This document shows, one piece after another, positions 22,201 through 32,667 of a DNA stretch of 64,000 nucleotides (the stretch's first letter is position 1; every line of letters starts with the position of its first letter). The stretch covers positions 998,393 through 1,062,392 of the forward strand of contig CAUYUJ010015027.1 of the NCBI GenBank assembly GCA_963575745.1, read 5' to 3'. The DNA comes from Prorocentrum cordatum (Eukaryota; Sar; Dinophyceae; Prorocentrales; Prorocentraceae). Below the pieces are notes generated by a model. That model was not told the DNA's origin and did not search any database. It was given only the letters and a program-made list of their open reading frames with translations. A program made the translations under genes and the position numbers.

Positions 22201-23461
22201 GTACACGAGACTGGGTACAGCGACCGTGCTCTCAGATAGCGGCGCTTGCAGGACCCTGGACGTTGCGAACCCTCTCCTCGGAAAGCTTACCCACGGCTCC
22301 CCCTCCGCTCTCCCAGCTTGGCCCCGTCCTCGCCTCATTCCTCCCCCTCTCCGGCTGCTCGCCCCTCCCCCCCTCTCTCCTCCTCCGCTCCTCCCCCTCG
22401 CCCGTCCCCCGCGTCCCCGCCGTCGTCCCGGGATCTTTCCCAGCGCGCCGGGACGACCTTTTCCTGTGCCCCTCGACCCGTTCCTTCCCCCCCGCTCGGG
22501 GAAGAGATCGCAAAGGACTACGTTACATGCATGAGTGGTGCAAGCTTTCGTGTCCCGGCCGCTGGCCGATGGCGTCTGCCCTGAACTCGGGCGCAACGTC
22601 GCGAGCCTCTGGGTTTTAATTCGGCGGGTGCCTCCCCCTCCTCGGGCATGCTCTCGGCGGGGCGCGGCTGTCCCTGGGGCCCTGGGTTTGCCCCCGGGCG
22701 GGGCACGTTTCGTCCGCCCTTGGGGGCGCAACAAACTGGTACCAAGGCGTGTTCGTGCGTTCTCGTAATCCCCCTCGCGGGATACCGAGAGCGCAGGGCC
22801 TACTCAGTGTGGAGTCGAAATTGTGTATGTAGTGTTTTGTGTTTTGCCGCACACCTTCAGGAATTCCCGCCTCAGGACCAGGATGCATCGCGGACGGCAT
22901 CGTCGTTACGCCCACTCCTACCCTTCCCCCCTCCCTTCGACGAGGGCCGTCATTAGGTCTCGCCGGTGGGGACCGTCAATAGGCCTAACACCCCTCGCAG
23001 TTTCCATCAATGGACTGCCTGGGTCCCCGCCCCCACCAGTCAACCTTGGAGTCTGCCGTCAATCGGCACTGGAGGGGGGCCGAGGACTCCTTGATGGACC
23101 CTCGGCCAACGAAGACGTCCATAAAGGAGGCTCCAAGCATGCCTCCACCTTCTTGACACCGTAACCCAATACACCAGTCAACCAATTCCCAATTACTCAT
23201 ACACCTCTTCATCACTCCTCTCCCTCCCATCTCATCCATCATTTTCCTTTTCCTACATCCCTCTTCCACGCTCCTCCTCCGCCTCCTCTCTGAATCCGCC
23301 TCCCGCGCTGAATATGACTATCTGTCTAGAGGGTTGGTGTGTAGAGAACATCGGAAGGCGATCAGCTGTCGCCGACTACGTCCTGGGAGGTGTTCCGCCT
23401 CCGGCCGCGTTTACGGAACCACGTGTCGCTGCGCTTTCACTGGTGCAAAAAGAAGACTCCT
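22201..23461. other. no gene recognised
   Basis: GC-rich proline/arginine low complexity (22280-22520), then nondescript DNA. ORFs on both strands mirror one another. Nothing supported. Confidence 0.4.
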
Positions 23462-24430
23462 TGCATCATCCTTCCTCCTCCTCCTCCTCCTCCTCCTCCT
23501 CCTCCTCCTCCTCCTCCTCCTCACCAGTCCTCCTCCATCCTTTTTACCTTCTATATGATTCCTCCCTGCCACACCCCGCGACGCGTCGGTAGGGCGGGCC
23601 GGGCGCTTTCGCCCGAGACTTCCTCGCCCATGTACGGCCCTCACGTTCAAAATGTGCAACAGCTTCACGGATGGAGGGCGGGTCGTTTTCAAAATGCGGT
23701 TCTCGCCTAAGCGCCGCACACAATCGCTTCAAGAATTTGCAGGAGCTTCACGGGTGGAGGGCGGGTGGTTTTCAGCATGGGGTTTTCTCTTCAGCGCCGC
23801 GCACATTCGCGTTGAAAATTTGCAAGCGTTTCACGGATGGATGGCGGTTCCTTTCAAAATGTGGTTCTCGCCGTAGCACCGCGCATATTAGTTTTCCAAG
23901 TTTGCAAGAGCTTCAAGGATGGAGGGCGGGTGATTTTCAACATGCGGTGATCGTGTCAGCGCCGCGCACATTCGCGCTTAAAGCTTGCAAGAGCTTTACG
24001 GACGGAGGGCGGTTCTGTTTCAAAATGTGGTTTCCGCCTCCGCGCCGCGCACATTCGTTTTTAAGAGCGTACAACAGTTTCAAGGACTCGTGTGGTTCGT
24101 TGTCCCGCACATGTTGTTTGGCACGGTGTAGGTTTGTCAAGTCGCAACAATCACATTGATTCGCGGTGATGAAATCCCAGGAACATTGTTCTGGCTGGTT
24201 TCAGGATCGCCAGGACGCAACAGTAATGTTGATTCGCGGCGTTGAAGTTCCATGAATGGTGTTCTGGCGCGGTTCAGTGTTTTCAGACCGCTGTTTTCCA
24301 ATGGGGCATTTCCTTAAGTGGAATTTAAGTGGAAATGATCAAAAGGCAGGGGCTCTGCAATATCGTTGATGAGTCTTGGGTTTACACGGGTCCTCCTTCT
24401 CCTCCTCCTCCTCCTCCTTTTCCTCCTCCC
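23462..24430 (+). repeat. composite element with ~83-bp tandem repeats, copy A
   Basis: Order: (CCT)n at 23466-23522; a unique lead with TCCCTGCCACACCCCG and GGGCGGGCCGGGCG; about six ~83-bp units from 23650 to 24110 (marks AGCTTCACGGATGGAGGGCG, TTTTCAAAATG, TCTCGCCTAAGCGCCGC); a second repeat type (ATTCGCGGNGTTGAA, TTCTGGC) at 24130-24290; an end block CGTTGATGAGTCTTGGGTTT; and another (CCT)n at 24393-24425. Copy B at 28135-29070 has the same order on the other strand. Confidence 0.85.
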
Positions 24431-25560
24431 TACGGTTTCGGATGGAGCTAGAGGCCTTAAGTCTGTTTGTCCTGGGGCCCAAGCGAGTTTGCTCGACCCT
24501 GGCCGCAAGAACACTCGAGCCGTGCTCCGTTCCAAGCACCCCAATCGCGCCTTCAAGCTGGGTCCCTAGAGGTCGCCTGGGGAGCGGGCTGGGGAGGTGT
24601 TTGGGGTGTTGAACGGCGGCCCAGGGGTCCAGCGACAAGGCCAGCGAAGCGAGGGGGTGTCTAGTTTGATTCCCGATCCCCTCTGCTCGGCTGATTGTTT
24701 GCAGGCGTTCGGCTTGAATGCAGCGGAGGCCCGAGACCTCGGGGGCAAGCTCCGAGAAAAGCGCAACTGCACTGATAACTTGTTCGACGACGGTTAGCCT
24801 TTTTGCCCTGGGGGGCCCTGTCGCTGGCCCCTGGCAGGTCCTTGGCCTTCCTGTCAGGGAGACAAAAAAGACCCTCTCCGATGGTCCCCCCTTTTGGGCT
24901 TTTTTAGCCGACTGTCGGATTCTTTTCTCTCTTCTCCCCCTTTTGGTGGCGTGCGATCCTCTTCCTGCTGCTACTCCTCCTCCTCCTCCCCCCTTCACCC
25001 TCCCACCACCACTTTCATCATTCGCCCTTCTCCTCCTTCGCCCTCCCTCCCGCTTCGCCTCCCTCCAGACGACGACGACGACGCCGGTGGAGGCGCAAAC
25101 CACTGCGGACGCCAAGGAGCTGTTCGACGACGGCAAAGAGTGGGCAGAGGACCGCTGGTCGTGCATCGCCGTCGTCGTCGTCGTCGCCGCCGCCGACGTC
25201 AGTCGTCGCGGGGACGCGGGCGGGGCGGCTGGGCGTTGCTGGGCCGGCCCCCAGGGCCGCCCGAGTTTTGTCATACTTCGGGAATGCATGAAGCCGCTTC
25301 GGGTAGCGTTGCATCATTGTCTTCGCCGCCATCAACTGCAGCATTGCCGTCATCAGTGTCATCATCGTCGTCATCGTTGCCGTCGCCATCGGCGTCGCCG
25401 TGGTTGTGCGAGGCGCGAGGTACGTGACTGATTACATGTGTGTCGCTTCTCTTTTCTAGAGAACGCTCCCCTTGGCACAGTTGGACCCCACGATTCGCAA
25501 ACTTTCAGGCTTAGAGGCGCTCTGAGTCCAACCGCCTGTCACGCACGCTAGCCGCTACCC
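24431..25560. other. no gene; pyrimidine and (GAC)/(GTC) tracts
   Basis: Low-complexity CTCCTC at 24965-25060, GAC at 25068-25090, GTCGTC at 25165-25200 and 25340-25400. A 316-codon minus frame (24339-25289) is mostly poly-Glu/Thr/Gly from these tracts and is rejected. Confidence 0.5.
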
Positions 25561-26640
25561 TGTCTGGGCATTGTTGGTGCTGCAGGCCTTCAGGGTCACC
25601 CGCGATCTGATTGGCAGAGGCGTGCCGCCACCGCCACCGCCGCTGCCGCCGCCGGCGGAGCAGTGGGGAGGCCGCGGACGACGAGCTTGACCGACGTTGC
25701 GTAAGGCATCCCTCGCGGCCTGCCAGAGCTGCGACGCGGCTGACGAACCTAAAGCGTCGTGGACCTCGGCTTCGCTCTCGGTCACCGGGGGGGGTCGCTG
25801 GGCACAGGCGGCAGTTGCGACCCGCTGGTGGGTCGCCTGGTGGCTAAGGCGCCCGCGCCAGTGCCGGGAGCCGCCGAGCGATAGAATGTGGCGAGCCCCC
25901 CGCCCTCGTCGACGGCTGCCATTCAGGCACTGCGGGTTGGCGGGGTGGTTCGCTAAGTCGGCCGGGCCAGCGGGCTTCGTGGACGACGACGTCCTCCATG
26001 AGCGCGTGCTGGTCTGGCCCGCGAGGGGGGGGAGCCATTGGGGTGCGTGCTTTCTCCTGACGGCGATTGCTGGATCGAGGTTCTCGGGGCGAGGGACCAC
26101 GCGGCCGCCCCATGATTGGCGATGCCTTCGTACCCCCTCCAGCCTCCAGCGCGGGGCCAACAGGTCCATCACCTCGGCCGCGGTGTCCCCGATGCCGAAA
26201 CATAGGCGCTGATGTTCGACCGTAAGTAGTCGGCCAGGAGCGGGCCCGAACTCACGCAGGAGGTGAAGGTCACCACGTACGAGGGCCTCGGGGGCGGGTG
26301 GCTCATCCCAGCGCCCCATCGCTGGCCTGGGTGATGAGCGAGCCGTTCGGCAGGCTCAAGATCGGCGACATCGTGGAGCCGCGAGAAGGCGACGCGCAGG
26401 TGCCTCGGGACCGCGCTCTCTTGATGGAGGGCGAGGATGTTGGCCGAGCGCCGACGCAGGCGAGGCGACGGGGAGCTCTACGTTGTTCGACTTGTCGAGC
26501 TGTCGGCCGACGCCGTCAGCAAGCGCGTCAGCGTGGCCGAGGCTCCGCCGATCGCGGAGGCGGCGCCCGCGGTGCAGGCGCCCCGTTCCTGGGCCCGTCC
26601 TCCAAATCGGCCCCCCGCACCTCTCCTTGAGTGTTTTCCG
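25561..26640. other. GC-rich region, possible eroded retroelement coding DNA
   Basis: Frames on both strands have protein-like composition. The plus sense AWVMSEPFGRLKIGDIVEP, which continues after a shift near 26430 as GDGELYVVRLVELSADAV, resembles the N-terminal part of dinoflagellate copia-type polyproteins. I cannot confirm it: there is no catalytic motif and the frames are broken. Confidence 0.25.
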
Positions 26641-26710
26641 GCGAGGATTTCGAAGGGAGTCCAGCCGCAGCGGCGAGGGCCGTCCGGGAGGCCTTCGGAT
26701 TCTCCTTTTC

Positions 26711-26880
26711 GTTCTCTACATCGATCCTGACGCTATACGCATTGTCCGCGGCCACAGCACACATTGTGGACAATTTCGTTGTGGCCATTGTGGAGTATGT
26801 CATGTTTGTCTATGCGACTGTTCTCTACAGCGATCCTGACACCTTCGTCGTTGCGGCCACAGCTCACATCGTGGACGCTA
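26711..26880. repeat. two direct copies of a ~109-bp unit
   Basis: GTTCTCTACA begins both copies (26711, 26820), followed by CGATCCTGAC and a GCGGCCACAGC.CACAT.GTGGAC core. Confidence 0.75.
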
Positions 26881-27395
26881 ACATGCTTGTGATTGCCAAG
26901 AACATGTCGGATTCTGAGTGCAGGCTCAATGTGATTCGAGAGGCTTCGCTTTCCCGAGTTGCCTGATCCCGAGCTTGCCGATTGTTGATCGGCGGGGGCG
27001 CGCCCTGCCGATCCCACGCTGTGCGGGGCGGATTGGGCCGCCCCTGTACGTGCGCGTAGCGCACAGCGGCGTTCGAACGCGCTTGCCGCGGGCAGAGGGC
27101 TCTTCCCAGACCTCCGGAATCGTCCCTCTCCCTGAGCTTCGACTCTTATATATATAACCATCATCATAAACGTCGTCCCATTCCTCATAATACGTTTCCT
27201 CATGCTTCTCCGCCTCCTCCTATCCCTCCAACGTTTCGCATCAGTCGCCTCCGCGTCTTCACTCATTTCCTCTTGCGGCGGGAGGAGCAGCGCAAGGCGT
27301 ACGTGGCGGACCGAGACACGGGGAAGGTATGTTGCTAGAGGCGTGCGCGGGGGTCTGGTCGCGGACGAACGGAAGAGGGAGGAGGAGGAGGAGGA
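26881..27395. other. no gene recognised
   Basis: Mixed-composition DNA with a short TATATATA near 27150. Nothing supported. Confidence 0.4.
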
Positions 27396-27770
27396 GGAGC
27401 ACTGTTTCCCAAACAGTGTTTGCAAGAAGCGTTGCTTGCCTGGCTGTAGGCTGTAGGTACTTGGGTGGGTTCCCCGGGTTTCGCCCAGCGGGCGCTCGTA
27501 GGCGCTCCGCGGGCGCCCCATGCGCTGGCTGGGTGCCTCGGCCTTTCGCGCGGTAGGCGAATCGTGGGCGCCTCGTGCGCTGGCTGGATGTTCCAAGTTT
27601 TTGCGCAGAGGGCCCCCGTGGCGCTTCGTGGGCGCTTCGTGCGTTGGCCGGGTTATTGCACGGTGGGCGCCGCGTGGGCGCCTCGTGCGCTGGCTGGGTT
27701 CTCCTGAGTTTCGCCTGGTGGGCGCCTGTGGGCGTTTCGTGTGCTCCTCCTCCTCATGGGTTTAGTGCCG
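27396..27770. repeat. ~55-bp repeat array with purine and CTC flanks
   Basis: Begins with a GGA tract and CCCAAACAGTGTTTGCA, then at least five units carrying GTGGGCGCCTCGTGCGCTGG and GAGTTTCGCC, and ends in CTCCTCCTC. The same leader and unit type recur at 56255-56655. Confidence 0.75.
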
Positions 27771-28134
27771 CTTCCAGGTGTGGCAGCTGGCGTTCCTGTT
27801 TGTTCACCATACCACATGGACTGCACCCGATCTAGTGCGATACGCAGATTGCGCTGCACACCTTGCACTGTATAGATTGCATATCATGGCTTGTGCCACA
27901 ATTTGCACCATCCAGATTGCACCATCCACAATTTGCACCATCCATATTGTAACACGTAGCCTACGCATTCAGAATGCAATAATTCACGGCTTGAGATCCA
28001 CTCTGGCGAAGATTGGTTCGTTTGTTCCATACCGTGTGGGCCTAGCTTCTCGTCTGCGCGGTTGGCTCCACTTCAAAATTATCATCAACGCACACGCATG
28101 GAGTGGTTCAGGAGTCAACTGTCGAAGGCGGACG
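27771..28134. other. no gene; short TTGCACCATCC repeats
   Basis: About 27860-27955 repeats (A/T)TTGCACCATCCA three to four times. The rest is unassigned. Confidence 0.5.
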
Positions 28135-29070
28135 AGGAGGGGGAAGGGGAGGGGGAGGGGAAGAGGATGAGGAGGAGGAGGACGAGGACGAGAAGGAGGA
28201 GGAGGAGGAGGACCAGTGGAAACCCAAGGGTCATCAACGATGTTGGAATTAACCCTCCCTCCAAGCTCCTTCTTCATATGCCCCTACAACGGTTGATTTC
28301 CATCGAGGGAGCTGCTTCTTTGGAAGACAACACTTTGAAGATCCTGAAGCGTGCTAAGACATTGTCCTCGGGATTTCAACGCCATGCACCAACTTGACTG
28401 CTGCATCTTGACGATCCGGAATCGTGCCAGAACGCCATGTTTGGGACGTCAACACAGCGAACCAACATAACTGTTGCACCCGCATAATCCTGAATCCTTC
28501 CAAAACACCACTTCTGGTACGTTGATCGTGGGAATCCGTGAAAGCATTACAAATGTTTAAAACTAATGCGCGCGGCGCTAAGGCGAGAGCCACATTTTGA
28601 AAATTAACCGCCCTCAATCCGTGAAACTCTTGCAACAGATTATATATATTTATGTATGTATATAACTATATATATATATAAATGTGCGCGGCGCTAAGGC
28701 GAGAGCCACACATGTTGAACACGACCCACTCTCAATCCGTGAAACTCTTGCAAAAGTTTAAAAGGAATGTGCGCGGAGCTAAGGCGGAGCCACATGTTGA
28801 AAACCACCCGCCCTCAATCCGTGAAACTCTTGCTTTTTTTGTAAAGGAATGTACGCGGCGCTAAGGCGAGAGCCACATTTTGAAAACCACCCGCCCTCCA
28901 TGTGTGAAACTGTTGTCGCTGTAAGCTTCAGGGTCATAACTGGTGAGGAAGTCTCAGGCGAAACGCCCGGCCCACCCTAAAAACTGGCCTCGGGGTGCGA
29001 CAGGGAGAAGTTATCTGCAAGGAGAAGGAATGGAGGAGGAGGAGGAGGAGGAGGGACGAGGGGAGGCGGG
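28135..29070 (-). repeat. composite element with ~83-bp tandem repeats, copy B (inverted)
   Basis: Reverse complement of the order in copy A: (GGA)n at 28135-28215, then AAACCCAAGGGTCATCAACG, the second repeat type at 28330-28540, about five ~83-bp units at 28550-28915 (GCGCGGCGCTAAGGCGAGAG, CATNTTGAAAA, CCGCCCTCAATCCGTGAAAC), then AGTCTCAGGCGAAACGCCCG, CGGGGTGCGACAGGGAG, and (GGA)n. A TATATA-rich interruption lies at 28638-28680. Confidence 0.85.
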
Positions 29071-29465
29071 CAGCAGGAGGATAGAAATGCTTGGACGTGT
29101 TTGGCCCCTCTTGGGCCACTCCTCCATAGACCTCCGGAGGCCTCTCGTGAGTCCATAGGGACTTCTGGAAAGGTCCAGATGTTGAGGAGGATGAGGAGGA
29201 GGAGGAGGAGACGGAGACGGAGGAGGAGGAGGAGGAGAGGAGGATAAGGAGGAGGAGCAGGAGGAGGAGCAGGAAGAGGAGCAAGAGCAGGAGCAGAAAC
29301 AGGAGCGGGAGCAGGAGCAGGAGCAGGAGCTGAGGAGAGGAGATGAGGGGAGAGGAGAGGAGAGGAGAGGAGAGGATAGGAGAAGAGAGGAGAGGAGAGG
29401 AGAGGAGAGGGGAGAAGATTTGGGAGGAGAAGGTGGAGGAGAAGGAGCTGAAGGAGTAGGAGCAG
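29035..29465. repeat. (GGA)n / (GGAGA)n purine tract
   Basis: Two purine blocks (29035-29070, 29180-29465) around a short unique stretch with a GGCCTCTCG-type core. The second block includes a pure AGAGG/GAGAG stretch at 29336-29412. Poly-Ser/Leu/Pro frames here are artefacts. Confidence 0.9.
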
Positions 29466-29589
29466 GACCAGGGCAAGCCAAAGATGCATAAGCGATGCTG
29501 CAACGCATCCTCTCGTCCCAAGTCCCCTCCCCATACGCCCCTACAAGACCTTCTCACTACAAAAAGCGCCGCCCCCCTTTGAAATACCA

Positions 29590-30640
29590 TCATAATTGGG
29601 CCTGCCATGTTGGCGAGGGCCCCGCTTTAAAAATGGATTGCCTTGCATCTTCCTGGTGCGTAATCAGGAGCGCCAAACATATGATCATACAGTTCAACGA
29701 GATGTCCAGCGAAATCCCTGTTTTGACGAAGGGCCAGATCCCAGCCGTGTAGCTGCTGCACAAGCTTATACATATGCCCATAAACTTCGACCAAGTTTCA
29801 AGCGACAGCGCCATTTCGAAAAGGAGCCGCCATGGACCCGTGCAGCGCTACGTGCGTTGAAGCTTTCGGGTTTCCTAAGCGAGAATTGCATGTTGGAAGA
29901 GAGAGCAGCCCTCCATCCTGTCAAATGCTGCCGTAAAAGAAAGCATGCCCACGGCGCTGAGGCGAGAGCTCCATTGTGAAAACGATCAGTGTCAAATCCT
30001 TGACGCTGCTGCAAGGTTTCAAGACGAATGTTCGCGGCGATGAGGCGAGAACCCAACTGTGAAAAGGAACTGTCCTGTGTCCGAGAAGTTAACGCAACGT
30101 TTAACGCCATATTGAAAACAACGCTCACCGTCCATCCCTTAAATTCCTGCAAATACTTAAGACGAGTGCGCGCGGCGCCAAGGCGACGGCCCCCCGTCCG
30201 TCCGTGAAGCTAACATGTTTAAGGCAAGAATGCAAGGCGCTAAAGGCGAGAGCCACATTTTGAAAATGAACCGCCCTCCATCCGTGTAATTGTGGCAAAG
30301 TTCCCAGACGAGTGCGAGCGGCGCCAAGACCAGAGCCACATGTTGAAAAAGAGCCGCCCGCCGTCCGTGAAACTGCCGCAAATTTCCCAAGACGAGTGCG
30401 CGCGACGCTGGGGTGAGAGCCACACTTCAGAAACGATCCCCAGCCCATCCGTGAAACCGTTGAACATGTTTACGACGAGAGCACGCGGCGCTAAGGCGAG
30501 AGCCACCTGTTAAAAAGGAACCGCCCTTCTCAAGGAAACGCCCAGCCTGCCCTACCGGCACGTCTGGGGGTGCGCCCTGGATGAGTTATCGAAGACGCCT
30601 ACGGCCATAGCGCGACGCATGCGACAGGGAGGAGCTATCG
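29590..30640 (-). repeat. third array of ~83-bp repeats, minus orientation
   Basis: About eleven units, the cleanest between 29940 and 30520, with GGCGCTAAGGCGAGAGCCAC, TGAAAA and CCCTCCATCCGTG. At 30530-30625 it ends with GGAAACGCCCAGCCTGCCCTA and CGACAGGGAGGAGCT, the same terminal block as copies A and B. The distal end lies close to the purine tract at 29465. Confidence 0.8.
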
Positions 30641-30719
30641 CGACGCCGCCTCTTGTCTTTTAGGATACGCCTACGTGACCAAACGTTTAGGTAAACTTTG
30701 GCCACGCTAGTGGACCATG

Positions 30720-31090
30720 CGTTCCCACAGCCATTGTGGAAGCCCTTCGGGGAACAAGTGGGGGAGGAAGAGGAGGATGAGGCGAGGGAGGAAAACGAAG
30801 GATGAGGAGAAAGATGAGGAGGTCTCTTGGGATTTTCTTGGGTCATTGTTGGGGCCTCCTGGGAGCTGCCTGGGACCCTCTTGGAGGCCTCTTTGGAGAC
30901 TCCTTGGGCCTCTCGGGGGCTTTGGGGGGCGTCGTGGGGGCCTCTTTGGCCGTTTTACGGCGTTCCTGGCCCGCCTGACGCAGTCGGAAGCCGTCTTGGG
31001 GGCCATTTTGGGAGCCTCTCGGGCCGTCCTGGGGCCATATTGGAGGCTTCTTGGTCGATCTTGGACCGTCGGAAGGCCACTTTGAAGCAA
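30720..31090. repeat. CCTCTTGG-family array
   Basis: GGGCCTCCTGGGAGC, GGAGGCCTCTTTGG, GCCTCTCGGGGG and similar, as at 1.6-2.2 kb and in the same orientation. Preceded by a GGA-rich tract at 30755-30820. Confidence 0.8.
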
Positions 31091-32590
31091 ACGCCAAATC
31101 CGTCAAAACCTAAATGAAACAATGATGTCTAGGCCTTGCCTAAGGAGTTCTTGTTTGTTTGTGTAAGCAACAGGTGGGTGTGACGCGTGAATTTCAGAAA
31201 AGGCCCCCAAGGTTCTCCAGGTTGCCCGTTGCCTGGTTGCAGGGCCTTCCCCAGGGTTGCACAGGATTGCTTGGTTCATGAATGTCAAGCAAAGCCAGGC
31301 CATGCAAAGAAGTGCCAGGCGAAGCCGCAATGCCAAGCATGTCCATGTCCTTGGGCTGTTTGGGGTCGCCTCGTTCTGGAATAAGCCAATGCTAAGCAAT
31401 GCCAAACAACGATTCCAAACAACACCGAGCAACGCCAAGCAATGCAAATGAATGCCGAGCAATGCTCCGCATTGCTGTGCCTTGCACTGCTCAGAACTAC
31501 TTTGAATTCTTTTTGAAGGAAGAAGTCCCCTAATTGGGGTCGCTCTGGGCTCATCGATCGGATTCTGGCCATATCGGAAGACTTTAGGGCTCGTGGGAGG
31601 CAATCAGGGGTTTCCCTGGGTCCTCAGGGACCCCTTCGGAACTTCTAGGGGCCTCTTGGGTATTTCTTGGGAGCTGTCTTGGGCCACCTCCGGGTCATAG
31701 TTGGGACTCTTCAGGCTGTGATGGGGTTCTTGTTGTCTGCCTCCCACTGACCCTTGGGTGGCCCTCTTAGAGCACTTTGTGGCCCTCTTGTGACCACCTC
31801 CCGGCCCGAGAAGCCCATTGAAGCCCGCACAGGCCGGAAGGCCAAAATATGTCGGAACACATGTTTGTTCGAGGACGGCAATTTTGGGATTTGGGGAGCA
31901 TCCGAGGGAAGGCTATTCTGCCACTTTGGGCTGCATGTGCAGTCCGTTAGGCTGTGTTGGACCGTCTTGGGGTCACAGTGGCACCATTTGGGAACCATCT
32001 GGCCAGCTTGGGGCCAGCATGGGGCCCGACGCGCTTTTTTGACCCGCGCTCCTGGGGTGCTCTGTGCGGCTCTTCCAGGGCTCTTGCCCGCCTTCGCCCA
32101 GTTTGGGGCCCAGTAAGAACCGCAGACCTCCCAGGACCACCCTCGCGCGCACGCACTAGATGTGTATTCACTTTGACTCCATTACCTGTAGCCAGTTGGG
32201 CTGGCGAATTGGTATGGTTAGATCGAGGCTTTCGAGGTTCACACAGCGCAAAGTATACAATTATCTTGGCGAGGATCTCAGGGCCATGGTGCCTACAAAG
32301 TTCGGAGACGATGGAGTCCGTTCCGATCGGCCAGTGTTGCATATTAGTTGTTCCATCATGTCGACTGTCTGGTTTGGCTCCATAGGCACGTGAATGTTGA
32401 TTGTACGGTATACAGGCATGTCTACAATGAGGGCTAACACACAGCGCCACGTGTACGAAGTTGCCCTCCTAGCAGGCGTTCCTGGCAAGCGTTTCAACTC
32501 ACACGTTCCCAGGGCACATCAGCACATCAACGCTGCCCAGAGATGTGCACCTGATTTTCGCTCCTGGCAGGCGATGCATCAAGCACGCGT
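31091..32590. other. no gene; short-repeat scraps upstream of the RRM gene
   Basis: 31380-31470 repeats AAGCAATGCCAAACAA-type units. 31560-31690 holds further CCTCTTGG-like units. 32160-32590 is unique-looking and would contain any upstream control sequence of the RRM gene, but I see no TATA or other box I would defend. Confidence 0.5.
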
Positions 32591-32601
32591 GAACTAGCGA
32601 C

Positions 32602-32622
32602 CCGTTGCAATGGTGGCTCAAT
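32602..32622 (+). other. possible degenerate spliced-leader relict
   Basis: Sixteen of 21 positions match the leader, including CCGT at the start and GGCTCAA near the end. It lies 45 bp before the first in-frame ATG of the RRM gene, where a leader copied from a mature mRNA would be. The match is weak enough to arise by chance in a window this size, so position is the main argument. Confidence 0.3.
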
Positions 32623-32667
32623 CGAGAAGGCGGCCCCGGGCAGACCGGGGCCCGGCGCCCCGCTGCC

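Noticed and set aside
24339-25289. 316-codon minus frame
   Set aside because: Glu/Thr/Gly low complexity from trinucleotide tracts at both ends.
26351-26360. GGCTCAAG near 26349-26356 as a further leader relict
   Set aside because: Only eight bases match and the preceding bases do not follow the leader.
26298-26730. Confident copia Gag fragment
   Set aside because: Only a general resemblance of AWVMSEPFGRLKIGDIVEP to element N-termini; frames are broken and no catalytic motif is present, so it is mentioned only as a possibility.
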